From: Hypsibius dujardini
Lineage: Eukaryota > Tardigrada > Eutardigrada > Parachela > Hypsibiidae
Reading direction: 5' to 3'
NCBI GenBank assembly: GCA_001579985.1
Contig: LRSR01005809.1
Span: 1 to 29,861 of the forward strand
Length of the DNA: 29,861 nucleotides
In this document: positions 10,169 to 19,514 of the stretch, in pieces
Position numbering within the stretch: position 1 is the first letter of the stretch
Layout: the number at the start of each line of letters is the position of its first letter
Notes under the pieces: model-generated
Databases searched by the model: none
Told to the model about the DNA's origin: nothing
The model's input: only the letters and a program-made list of their open reading frames with translations
Made by a program: the position numbers and the translations under genes

Positions 10169-11082
10169 CTGTTTGGGGTGGCTGAAGAAAATGTTTTAAA
10201 TATCAAAGTAATCTTTTGATTAAAGCATGTTCAGAATTAGTATGAGCCGGGCGGTCTCCAAAATGGGCCGGATGAATGATTGGGGAAATATTTCGACGGA
10301 AACGTCGCGTACGAAATGAGGCTTCACACCTCAGCGCCAAACTTCCTGACCAGACCACGTGAGAAAGCATGTTCTCATGAGATCTGCTTCACAACTGGCC
10401 CAGAATACACCCAGATCCGGCAAGAATTGGTGAGAAAGCTCCGCACGAAATTTGTTCGGACTTTCTGGCCAGAAGCAAAGTGAGAATTCGGTGAGAATCA
10501 CACGAGACTCAATGCGAGAAAAATCTCGGCTGAACTTTGAGCAGAACTACAAGAGGATTTTTTAATTAGAATAACACAAAACTTTCTGGCCCGAATTACA
10601 CGAGGACTTCCTTGCCAGAAATGCACGAGATATTTCTGTTCTGAAAACTCAGCTCAGCTCAAGCGCTCAGCACAATGTGTAAACTGTCATGAGTCGCCTT
10701 TGTTCTACAGTTAACACTTTGTTCTACTATTAGTGATTTGTTCTGGTGTCGGTTGCGAGTTGTTTGCAGCTCCGCCGAGACACAATTTTCGCATTGTCAG
10801 TCTGTGTGGAGCTGGTGCGCAGGCCGAGATCGCACACAGCGAGATTGTCAGTCGTCGCGTAGTCTTCATCGGTTGTCTCGTTTTCCTTCTCTTTTCGGCC
10901 CAATCAATTTGATTGAATCTGTATCGTGTGCGTACTAATCAGGAACCTATCCAACTCGCCATCTTAGACTTCCCGAGGATCTCCGGATTTTGTCAAGGAC
11001 TGCTCGAGGATCATCAACCTTCCTACAACAATCTTCTATAATTATAATGTGGGCAAGCAAGGGAGGGCGCGTTGGGGTTAAG
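10169..11082. other. Spacer with degenerate short repeats
   Basis: Between about 10340 and 10640 imperfect variants of TTTCTGGCC and GAATTACACGAGA recur several times. Nothing recognisable is encoded; the frames at 10280-10483 and 10738-10938 match no known family. Confidence 0.35.
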
Positions 11083-11090
11083 GTTTATAC

Positions 11091-11650
11091 TAGGGATGCC
11101 GATTACGCTGATTAACCGGTTTGAACCGAACCGCCTGAAGCGGTTTTTAAATTTAACCGAACCGTTTAAACCGGTTAGGGTTTCGAACCGCCTTAAAGTA
11201 ACCGGTTAGCGTTTGGAACCGCGTCAAACCGAACCGTTTACCCGTTACGAACCGTTATGAACCGGATTCACTGGTAAAAATAGAAACAAGTTCAGTCTGG
11301 ACAGGGAATCGACTCAATTAGTCACAAAGGTGGCACGCCTAGTATACCTTAACATTTCAGGCACTAATATGCAGCAATTGCGCGCTTTACTTCAATAAAC
11401 TGAATGAATTCTCGCTATTGAGAGCTCCACGTATTGACTGTAGCCGGCTCACGGTGTATTTCTCACTGATTTAACTACGTAACCGGTTAACCGCGGTTCA
11501 ACCCGGTTTGAACCGCCTGGGTCGGTTCGGAACTTTAACCGAACCGCATGGGTCGGTTTAGAGATTTAACCGGGAAAAGCTAACCGGTTAAGCATCTGAA
11601 CCGCGTAATAACCGAACCGAACCAAACCGCCTGCGTAATCGGCATCCCTA
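11091..11650. mobile_element. hAT-type non-autonomous element, 560 bp, built of AACCGGTT-like subrepeats
   Basis: Perfect 18-bp terminal inverted repeats TAGGGATGCCGATTACGC (11091-11108, 11633-11650) are bounded by an exact 8-bp duplication GTTTATAC (11083-11090, 11651-11658). Together these are diagnostic of hAT insertion. The interior has no frame of note; two clusters (about 11112-11270 and 11480-11630) repeat AACCGGTT and GAACCGAACCG in both orientations. Exact ends and duplication indicate a young insertion. Confidence 0.93.
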
Positions 11651-11658
11651 GTTTATAC

Positions 11659-12167
11659 CCTCTTTGGCCCATGAATACCAAAATACAAAGGGGGCCTAGA
11701 GGCAAAAACCAGTTGGAGAATCAATTATCAGTCAATATTAAGGCGAAAAGTTGACTTTAGCGACCACACATGAACATGGTAATGACAAAAACGTTAAAAT
11801 GAAAACTCGACTAGTAATGCAAAGGATTATGTACTGCGGCAGGAGAGACGAGTTCCCGTTGCTAGAAGTCCGGTTCTGACAGGTGTGGTCGATCGATGAA
11901 TGCCGAAAAGCGTCCTGATTCCTTGACATATGGTGGCGAGCGTGACGACATCTCCGGCCATCGTAACCAAATTTATCCCATGCATAGTTCTTCTACACTT
12001 TGCAAGTGTGAGAGTTTGTGAAGTTTCTGTGCTTCCCAATACCTAATTAACTTTGCCTACCGAAGAGACCGAAGCGGGAAAGTTCTTTTTGTTTTGCCGG
12101 GAGGAAGGTGGATTCGGACGCAGTCCGAAGATCCCCAAACGAAATGTCCCAAGCAGGCTGAAGAGAG
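11659..12167. other. Possible 3' part of the DIRS-like element
   Basis: Sequence between the hAT element and the recombinase relic. No terminal repeats of the retroelement could be located here. Frames of 63-70 residues on the minus strand resemble nothing known to me. Confidence 0.3.
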
Positions 12168-12787
12168 TCAATAGAAGGTCAGGTGTTTGGAGATGTCCGG
12201 TTCGCGAATGAATCGGCGATAGGTGTCGCTTTTCCATGGACCGGCTTTTTGGATGATGTGCTCGGCAGTGTGGTTCTTCGCGGCGGTAGTGGCGGCTCCG
12301 ATCCGGAAGCTATGAGTACTGTAACGCTGTAGCTCTGGAATGTGCTTGTGGAAGGCCTTCAGGAAGCTGTGAGAAGAGAGAAGGCTACCGTCAGAGAAGG
12401 TGAAGGGATGGTCCGGTGAGGTCGAGATGTGCTGGCGGTAAGAAAAAAATGGCTTTAACTGGACATATTGAACGATTCGTGGCGTGAAGGACAATGTGCT
12501 TGCCTGCGTTGATGGCGTCGGTTTTGGAGTGCCGAAGGTAAAGAGTTACAGTACTGATAGAGGTGAAAGTGACGTGATGGAAGAGTAATGGATGATCAGA
12601 AGGAGAGAAATGAGTTGTGGAAGGTGTCGCGAGTTCGCCGACACGGAGGAAGCCGAAGAAGGCAGCGCAACAAGCTGACCAGTATAGGTGTTGCGAATAA
12701 ATGTCTAACTGAGAGATTCGTAGACGTGTTTTGATAAATCTCATTAAGTCTATCGTGATCGGAAGTCGGGGCTCAGGTGGGAGATTA
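12168..12787 (-). pseudogene. Tyrosine recombinase (DIRS type), frameshifted
   Basis: The C-terminal catalytic domain is recognisable in two overlapping frames. The first (about 12787-12455) contains CCAAFFGFLRVGEL, with catalytic Arg I at 12645-12643, and the family block CPVKAI. The second (12494-12168) contains YSTHSFRIGAATTAA, with His and Arg II near 12314-12303, then GPWKSDTYRRFIR, with the Tyr nucleophile near 12221. The frame changes around 12450, at a run of T on the coding strand, consistent with a one-base slip. The SAM-like core-binding half expected upstream is absent because the RNase H frame ends at 12785. In DIRS elements this enzyme integrates circular cDNA; this copy should be inactive. 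Confidence 0.85.
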
Positions 12788-13480
12788 ATTTTTGGAGATC
12801 CATCCCTGGGAGCACTCGGCGACGTAAAGCTCGTCGAAAAAAGGCGGGACGGGTGTCGGCTGTAGATCGGCGAAGGGTGCAGAGAGGCGAAAACGGTCAA
12901 ACTGAAAGCGAGACAGGGCGTCCGCAATAGTATTTGAGGCGCCTGGGATATGTACGATACGAATAGTGAAATTAGAATAGGCGGCAACAGATGTTATTAA
13001 GCGAATGATACGAAGAATTGCACGGCTAGATGAACCGAGTTTGTTCCAGGCATTGACCACGCCCAAATTATTGCACTCGAAGGAGATACGCGCATTGGTA
13101 AGACGATCTTTCCACACCAGGCAAGACAAGTAGACTGGGATAATTTCCAGAAACTCGATGCTAAATTTGGCCATTACCAGCCACGGGGGCCATTGAACGT
13201 TGAACCACCGACCGTCGTAAAAAGCGCCACAGCTAAGAGTGGACGATGCATCCGTAAATAGATGGAGGACAGAAGAAGCAATCCATTTCGGTGAAAGCTG
13301 CCGTTCCATAGCGGTAGAAAGGTTTCCCACCAGTGGAAATCAAGAAAGAAGTCAGTGGAGAGGGGAATGCGACGGCGTTGGGCTTTATGGGCCATTAGCA
13401 GATGAATCATCCGTCGGATGTAAAGACGCCCAGAGGAAATGCATTTTGCTGCCCAAGACAAAAAGCCAATCAAACTTTTT
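12785..13480 (-). pseudogene. DIRS-type reverse transcriptase C-terminus and RNase H domain
   Basis: One frame (13473-13174) has the DIRS post-palm block: IGFLSWAAKCISSGRLYIRR, then HWWETFLPLWNGS. An overlapping frame (13330-12785) carries RNase H: LFTDASSTLSCGAFYDGRW with the first catalytic Asp, SIEFLEIIPVYL with the Glu, FECNNLGVVNAWNK (Asp replaced by Asn at the usual D-N position) and HIPGASNTIADALSRF near the end. The two frames overlap, so a frameshift separates them. No ATG opens the homologous part; normally it is the C-terminal half of one polyprotein. Confidence 0.82.
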
Positions 13481-14255
13481 TTTCCCGCACACCAAGTGAA
13501 GAGACGACAAAGTAATCAAAAGGAGGAGATGGAAAAGGACCCACAGTATGGTGGAGAGAAATTTCTTTGAAAATAGATTTATCAAGTACGGCGAGATGCT
13601 TACGAGCGGTGGCGGAATTCGGCGTGGAAAGAGACCGGCGCGGCCCGCAATAGCCGATGTTAGCACCGTTACGAATGATGTCGACGACCTGAGCGGCAAA
13701 CTTGCAATCTGGGTGTGGCAGTAGAAGGGATTCGAACATATTGGCGTTAAGAGGAGTTTTACTCTCATTGGTATTTCGACCGTCGGTGATGGTGACGGAG
13801 GGCCGGGGTTTGGGATGATTGAAACGTCCGTGGGCTGGCGAATCACAGTCGAGACAGACGTGTTTATTCCGGCAAATGGCGAAACGACAGTATCCATTGT
13901 TACAGATCTCTGAGCCGTCGGCGGCGCGCCCGCGAAAGGGCTGCTGGCTCGCCGGGCTGATAACGGGCACCACCCAATCGATTGTAGACGGATACTCGGG
14001 GCATGGATTCTTCGAAAGAGGATTGATGACTCGTTGACCAGTTTCCATAGTCTGTAGGACGAGATGAGGCAAACATCCGGACTTTGGTGTCGTAGGCAAC
14101 GCACTGTTGGAAGGATGGGACGCGCTCCCATCCTTCCCACAAGGGTTGCCGGAGTGCGGGAAAATAGGCGGACCGATGTGAAGGGAAAACGTAGTAAGCC
14201 CTGGACCACTGTTAGTACGTGGAGATTGTCTCGCGCCGAAGATCGCTTTCTCCAC
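13470..14255 (-). pseudogene. Zinc knuckle and truncated start of DIRS reverse transcriptase
   Basis: A 261-residue frame. The first part (IFGARQSPRTNSGPGL and onward) looks like the C-terminal half of a gag protein. CNNGYCRFAICRNKHVCLDC with following His residues forms a Cys/His zinc-binding cluster. Then comes the N-terminal finger region of DIRS reverse transcriptase: FESLLLPHPDCKFAAQ, IGYCGPRRSLSTPNS, GPFPSPPFDYFVVSSLGV. It stops right after LGVREKK. The next homologous segment, in another frame about 10 bp on, is already downstream of the palm, so the catalytic YxDD region is missing. The frame overlaps the gag-like frame by 44 bp. Confidence 0.82.
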
Positions 14256-14670
14256 TCATCCTTGTAAAGACGGACTGGTCGAGTTCACGGTTGGCGGGTA
14301 GGAGATCGGCCAGGTCGATGAAAGCGAACTGATCCATGAGCTTTTTCCGCAGTTTTTCACTCACTGGCAGGAGACTATGTGTAGGGAGAGCTCGACCAAT
14401 TTCGGGGTGAGAGACATTGACAGTGCGAGGTTGATGTCCGTGGTATACCTCCAGGATGGACCGAGCGGGTTCCGGGATGTCTTCCAAAGGTGACGAAGCG
14501 GAGGAGAGGGAGCCAGTGATTAGGTTGCCGTAATATTCCAAAATATTATTAATCAATGTATGTTTCCGTCCAGTGGTCCCCAGACCGAGAGCTTCGCATT
14601 CGGCGCGTAAGAAGGGGGTCGTAAGATGGTCAAGGTCGTCGCAAGTGGAGTGTTCGTTAATTACGGCCAT
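14212..14670 (-). CDS. DIRS-like gag protein, N-terminal part with SAP motif
   Basis: The ATG at 14670 gives about 152 residues beginning MAVINEHSTCDDLDHL. Near residues 18-45 LTTPFLRAECEALGLGTTGR and then KHTLINNILEYYG fit the helix-turn-helix of a SAP DNA/RNA-binding motif, often found at the start of retroelement gag proteins. The remainder is a helical, Leu-rich region ending RMSGESDLRRETISTY. The following frame (14255-13470) continues the likely gag sequence, so the stop at 14212 may be a frameshift product, not a natural end. The role in a live element would be packaging of the RNA template. Confidence 0.6.
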   Translation of the reverse strand: MAVINEHSTCDDLDHLTTPFLRAECEALGLGTTGRKHTLINNILEYYGNLITGSLSSASSPLEDIPEPARSILEVYHGHQPRTVNVSHPEIGRALPTHSLLPVSEKLRKKLMDQFAFIDLADLLPANRELDQSVFTRMSGESDLRRETISTY

Positions 14671-14828
14671 GATTGAAAATGCGAGATTTAACGTCAAATT
14701 CAAGTCAAGTCAAGTCAAAACAAACTTCGGGGAGCTCGAAGAGTGATGAGAATAAACTCGAATTTACCATTTAAGGCTCTCTGAGGGCGCACCGTTAACG
14801 GGAATTAAACTTTTATCTTTTTCAGTTT

Positions 14829-15259
14829 TTCAAAAAAGAAATTCTTTGACGTCATCGGACGTAGTCGTCCCTCTCGGGCACTCGTTTGATAACTTTAAAT
14901 GGCAAAAATCTTCTGATTAACTTCGTTTTGCACATTTCTGATAGATATTTAAAATTGCACCCTTCAAAATTTAAAGTTTTCAGCTGACTGGTCTAGTTAC
15001 AGAGAGAAGTGTGAGAAGCTCAGCGACCCAAGTTCATCCCATCTCAAAATACGTTTTTTTTACGGTTCCTCCTCTTTTTCTCTGTGATAAATCTTCCTAA
15101 CTCAAAACGCTGAATTTTGAAGGCTGCAATTTTAAATGTCTATCGGAAAAGTGCAAAACGAGGTTATTCAGAAGATATTCGCCATTCCAAATTATCAAAA
15201 GAGTGTCTGAGAGGGACGACTACGTCCGATGACGTCATAGAATTTTTTTCGAAAAAAGG
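14829..15259. repeat. Foldback element with about 155-bp inverted arms
   Basis: Arms 14829-14984 and 15101-15259 are inverted copies, with landmarks CGGACGTAGTCGTCCCTCTC on the left and GAGAGGGACGACTACGTCCG on the right. A 116-bp centre separates them. Both arms carry the perfect CRE palindrome TGACGTCA (14847-14854, 15230-15237). It lies 390 bp upstream of receptor 3. No target duplication is evident. Confidence 0.85.
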
Positions 15260-15323
15260 TTTGCCAACTCAAAAAGGAGTCATAAAAAATAGATTGGAAC
15301 ACGAAAACAATAATCCATGGTCA

Positions 15324-15377
15324 CGGCGACCCGGCGACCCGGCGACCCGGCGACCCGGCGACCCGGCGACCCGGCGA
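15324..15377. repeat. 8-bp minisatellite (CGGCGACC)n
   Basis: Nearly seven perfect head-to-tail copies of the octamer CGGCGACC. It is GC-rich against AT-rich surroundings and lies about 270 bp upstream of the receptor 3 start codon. Confidence 0.92.
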
Positions 15378-15577
15378 GATTTGAGGACGATTTCAAAGCG
15401 CCGCGTTGCCCTTAAACTTGACTTTTAAGTTTTCTCATTCCAGCATTTTTTGCATCGGTTGAGCCGAGACGAGCGGAAGCGTATATCCTACTAACGGAAC
15501 CAATCACGTATGTTATCGACCCCTGACCCGGCCCAACCCATTTGCATGGCAGTTCAAATCACGTACCCTTAGTGAGA

Positions 15578-15584
15578 TATATAA
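15578..15584 (+). promoter_or_regulatory. Candidate TATA box of receptor 3
   Basis: TATATAA inside GAGATATATAATCTCC, 62 bp before the ATG at 15646. That spacing leaves room for a start site about 30 bp downstream and a short leader. Sequence-only prediction. Confidence 0.45.
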
Positions 15585-15645
15585 TCTCCTCTATCCCATT
15601 TCGATACAAGGAAGATTTCCCACTCTTTCAAAATATCTTGTCATC

Positions 15646-17302
15646 ATGAGCAACAACTCCACTTTTGCTGGGAACACTTCTGCTTCATCGATCTATACGC
15701 AATACCTCAGCGTACCGTCCATCCAAAGGTCATCTCTACGGCTCTGGTTCGCCATCTTCCTCGCACTCTCACTTATCGGAATCTTCACCAACGGTGTGCT
15801 CTTTCTCGTCATAATCCGCTCCCGAACACTCCGCTCCGGGGCGGGTGTTCTCATCCTCCACGGAATCGTCAACTGCTTCATCACCTGCGCCGTGCATAAT
15901 CCAATCGTCGGCGTCCTCATCTACGGAGACAACTTTTGGTTCGCGCGTCCACGCGACATCTGCAAGTACGTCCACTTCCTGCTGGGCTTGACTCAGTTTG
16001 CCAACAATTGGGCCGAGGCGTCGCTGGCCGTCAACCGCCTCATCGCGGTGATCTTTCCCTTCGCCTACAAAACTTGGTCAACACGAAAGGTCACCGGAAT
16101 GATGATCATTATTTGTTGGGCCATCTCCGCGGCGTGCTTGATCCCGTACCTTTTTGAGGCCGGCGGGAAGTTCGGCCCGACCGATCAAGGCCAGTGCGTC
16201 GTGCAAATGCTGAGCAAACTCGGAAGTATCCCAACAGTCATCGCTATTTATTTACCTTATGGAATTGTCGGTCTAATTGCGGTTGCGGTTTTTGCCTTTC
16301 TGACTGTGCGAACGGTTCGAGGTGGTCGTGTGGACGGGCCGCTCCGGCCGGGCTCGCCGCAAAGCGTCAGTTACCGGAGACGGTTGGCCGTGACGAAGAT
16401 GCTGTTGATTTCGTTCCTTTTCGATATGACCTGTTCGGTGACGCAGCCGATGGTTCAAGCGGCCTTCCCGGCATTCTACGCGGCCAGTCCGTTGCTCCGC
16501 TTATGGCTTCGGCTGTGGTTGGCGGTGCAATTCCCGGCCACACCCGTAAGATATATTTATAGGATTGCGTAATCCGTTGATAAAGGTGTTGAAGCGATGT
16601 CTGAGAGCCGCAAATTATCAAAACCAGTCGCTTGCCATTTTTATCGAGAACAAATTGCACTCGTTGTGCTACAAAATCATGGAGATTGACAAATAGCAAC
16701 TCTTTGTCGGAAAAAAAATTGCTAACATCTGGTTTTAATATCTGCTAGTGCTTGGTCAAATGTGTTGTGGCATATGCGCCAAGGCAATTTTGTCACATGG
16801 TCTAGCCTATCATCCATGTGTAGTGGGACAGCAATACTATCTCGAGGCAATGATATGTGAATTATGTAAATAAACTACGAACATTTGCAGACCTTTAAAG
16901 TAAAGTGTCTGTGTCTGTGTCTGTGTTTATCTCTGTGTGTCTGTCTGTATCTGTGCCTGGGTCTGTGCCTGTGTCTGTGTCGGTGTCTTTGCCTGTGTCT
17001 GTGTTTATGCTTGCGTCTTTAAAGTGAATGGAATGAATGACAAAAACTTAAACTACAATTTTTTAAGCTGATTTAAGAAGTCGCCCATGTAGTCGCAAAC
17101 CGGTTTGCATAGGGATAAGTCTTTAAACAGTTCTTCTCCGTTTTAGGTGATCCTCTTGGCTTACAGCAAGGAGTATCGGTCGCATTTCTGGAAGTGGCTG
17201 CAATCACTGAAGGCGCATTTCGGTGTCAAACACCGAGTGGCTCCTCAGAACCCTTCGAAGACGGGAGTATCCATATCGCTTCCGGTGGATACGAGGATGT
17301 AG
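15646..17302 (+). CDS. Rhodopsin-like GPCR 3 (two exons, 351 aa)
   Basis: Exon 1 15646-16545, intron 16546-17146 (601 bp, GTAAGA...TTTTAG, phase 0), exon 2 17147-17302. The ATG at 15646 starts MSNNSTFAGNTS, with two sequons before TM1. Family landmarks: GIFTNG, RSRTLRSGAG, FWFARPRDICKYVHF (Trp in ECL1, Cys at TM3), SLAVNRLIAV for DRY, WSTRKVT, GQC in ECL2, YLPYGIVG in TM5, YRRRLAVTKM at TM6. Two departures are specific to this copy. TM6 reads CSVTQP, so the Pro of CWxP has moved by two residues. The TM7/helix 8 exon reads VILLAYSKEYRSHFWKW, where its paralogues have the CND(D) motif. The intron holds a (TGTCTG)n microsatellite. Its exon 2 with flanks was copied to 21535-22305. Confidence 0.9.
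16905..17012. repeat. (TGTCTG)n microsatellite in the intron of receptor 3
   Basis: Interrupted TGTCTG/TGTGTC units within intron 16546-17146, plus-strand pyrimidine-rich, about 135 bp before the acceptor. Confidence 0.9.
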
Positions 17303-17745
17303 AAGGTTCATTAAAAGCGGTTGCATGGAACTGTTTTTTAGCCTGCCAAGGGCGACTGAAACGGATCCTTGAGCAAAGAGACATTGAGGGTAATCCCAAA
17401 CGTGTTTTTCAGCCTGTGCCATAACCCAGCTATCATCACCAAGATGCTACTTTCTGCTGTTTTTGCAACCAATGTCGTGGCTTTACGTGTAACACTTTGT
17501 TTTGATTTTGATTTTGATTTTGATTTTGATTTTGAACCTTGTTTTTCAATCTTTAATACAATTTACTCTGTTGCATCGCATCGGCAACAGTGTTCGGAAA
17601 AGAATTTGACAAGTCCAATATTTCGGGTAGGAAAGAGATATTATACAAAATGCTGAGGCAGTCAGCATGTGATCTACATGCGAGTTCAAGGTCACCGCCA
17701 TATTTCGATGACCGTGTAACAAAAGTTCAGTTTATCTGTTCCGCT
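17045..17745 (+). repeat. Exon-2 segmental duplication, donor-like copy
   Basis: This block (end of the receptor 3 intron, exon 2 and about 440 bp of 3' flank) is collinear with 21535-22305, sharing for example CCGGTTTGCATAGGGATAAG and TTCAGTTTATCTGTTC. It contains a (GATTTT)n run at 17504-17535 that is contracted in the other copy. Confidence 0.9.
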
Positions 17746-17920
17746 TAATTCAGGTCAATTCCCATTAGCGCCACTTACAAGATCAGAGTAGAAGACCTTT
17801 TGAAAGAACATTACACGGCTTTCATTATGCAGCAAAGAACAAGCGGGATCACATTATATGTAATAAAGACAAACTCGACATTCGGACGTACAAAGTTACG
17901 TGCTGGTTAAACATTAATTA

Positions 17921-18501
17921 CAGTCGTCCCCACATTGTTCTTCGGTTGCACAAAAATCTGGTGCGCGCTTGCGGCGTCTGTTGTGCCAGGTCGGTTGGGT
18001 CAATAAAAGAAAGACTGGCTAGACAGGCTAAATTTATGTCTCCCATGGCAAACCAAATCGTGCGAAAGATAACGATCACAATTTATTTGGGACAAGTCCT
18101 TGTCAAGTCGCACGTACAGTAATGTTATGTGAGCCTGTGGGACTTTTCTCAAATTCAACGAACAGCTGTTTCTATCGCTGTCTGAAAGTTCACTGCCCTC
18201 TGGACAAGACTTTTTTCTTGCTTTTAAATTATATCAATGCTGCACAATGACGAACTGCGTTTTGGATACTGATCTTTTTTATTTTTATTTTATCCGATAT
18301 TTCAATTTTTGTCCCTTCTTCTTTTACTATTTGTAATTCACTCAGTATTTTTTTATGTTTTGATTATTTATAGTGTCAGACGTTTTTTATTGGTTAGTGG
18401 GTGTGGTTTGCTTGACCAAAAATGTGCATTTGGGGGCGGATTCTGGCTTATTTTTCATGCAGTAAAAAGCACGTGACCGGAGAACAATGTGGGGACGACT
18501 G
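17921..18501. mobile_element. TA-flanked MITE, 581 bp
   Basis: Terminal inverted repeats of about 25 bp start CAGTCGTCCCCACATTG, with one mismatch in the outer 25 bp. TA lies at 17919-17920 and 18502-18503. No transposase frame. The pattern fits Tc1/mariner or pogo-derived elements. It ends about 55 bp before the next microsatellite. Confidence 0.9.
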
Positions 18502-18557
18502 TAAGTACTAAATTCGGCATAGTTAATATTTCTATAGCATACACATATAACACCTCA

Positions 18558-18687
18558 TGTCTGTGTCTGTGTCTGTGTATGTGTCTGTGTCTATGTCTGT
18601 GTCTGTGTCTGTGTCTATGTCTATGTGTCTGTGTCTGTGTCTGTGTCTGTGTCTGTGTCTGTGTCTGTGTCTGGTTTGTGTCTGTCA
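18558..18687. repeat. (TGTCTG)n microsatellite
   Basis: About 130 bp of TGTCTG with TATG variants, directly upstream of the duplicated 5' flank at 18695. It gives spurious Cys/Leu/Val and Thr/Gln/His frames on both strands. Confidence 0.95.
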
Positions 18688-18694
18688 CTATTTC

Positions 18695-19436
18695 TATGTG
18701 CGTCATTTTCTATATTGTCAACTGGATCTGTGAGAAACATTCGCTTCCGGCTTCAAAACGTCGATTTGGTCAAATCGTACGCACAGGTTGTAAAGAAGAC
18801 AACCATTTGGAACTAACAACTAAATTAGCCAAGCTTTAAATCTAGAAATTGGTTTATAACAAGAAATTGCCAGTGGCCTGGCTGCAAACCCTGCAATTAT
18901 CCTTGAACAAAACCTGTAAGAGCTGCATAGAACAGCATACTCACTGACTTGCCTTGTGTGTTTGATGAAAGTGTTCTTTCAACTGTCATGGCACGACACA
19001 CACATGATGCATCCGCTTTTTTGACATTCCACGAACACACAACAAAGGCTACCGATCACCATCGCTGCTGGACTCAATGACACTTTCCACGGGTACCTGT
19101 GCTGTATATTAACACATACCTACTCATGCATTTGAACTTTAATAATTGATGGATGAACCGAATCAGTCCCCATCCAAAGAGAAAACGGCGCAACCTCAAC
19201 TTACGTAAACTGACTTGTCGACGTCAGTACAATTTCACGCACCCGTGAGAGACAATACTTCAAAGGCAAATAAACCTCTTCAAACGATGCTCAACCTAAA
19301 CACTAGCTCTTTCAACTGGTCCTCCAGTGTAGGAAATACCACTCGTCAAGCTGACACGTGGAACCTTGTTCATCGGTCAGCACTGACCGTCTGGCTCGTC
19401 ACTTCCTTCGCCTTCTCCCTATTTGGAATCCTCACC
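18695..19436 (+). repeat. Duplicated receptor 5' flank plus TM1, copy A
   Basis: Collinear with 23621-24246, sharing CGCACAGGTTGTAAAGAAGA, CTTGCCTTGTGTGTTTGATG and CACACACATGATGCAT, and reaching through the start codon into TM1. Copy A has extra sequence around 18815-18930. Conservation of the non-coding part may reflect recent duplication or shared promoter function. Confidence 0.9.
19287..19436 (+). pseudogene. Truncated GPCR (receptor 4 stump: N-terminus and TM1 only)
   Basis: The ATG at 19287 opens MLNLNTSSFNWSSSVGNTT with sequons, followed by RSALTVWLVTSFAFSL and GILT. These are the N-terminus and most of TM1 of this family, closest to the copy at 24097. After GILT the sequence changes abruptly to unrelated DNA and meets a stop at 19461-19463. 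No TM2-TM6 remains. An inverted-repeat element starts about 80 bp on, and the next exon-2-like sequence is 2.3 kb away and itself broken. It could make at most a 58-residue peptide. Confidence 0.88.
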
Positions 19437-19514
19437 TTTCGTTGTCTGATTCTCTGTGTATGATAGCGAGCATGAGATGAAGTATTACTCGCGCGAATGA
19501 GATTACAATATAAG

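Larger units (their letters stand above)
12168..14670 (-). mobile_element. Degenerate DIRS-like tyrosine-recombinase retrotransposon
   Basis: In minus-strand order: gag-like protein with a SAP-type motif (14670-14212), Cys/His knuckle and start of reverse transcriptase (14255-13470), post-palm and RNase H region (about 13480-12785), tyrosine recombinase (about 12787-12168). This order and the recombinase in place of a DDE integrase define DIRS-like elements. The reverse-transcriptase palm is deleted, the recombinase N-terminal part is missing, and frameshifts occur, so the copy is dead. Split direct or inverted terminal repeats were not found, so the outer edges are unknown. Confidence 0.85.

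Noticed and set aside
13385-14209. 274-codon minus-strand frame
   Set aside because: Shadow of the DIRS gag/RT frame: the recognisable Cys knuckle and RT blocks are in the neighbouring frame.
18455-18839. Cys/Val/Leu-rich and Thr/Gln/His-rich frames
   Set aside because: Products of the (TGTCTG)n microsatellite.
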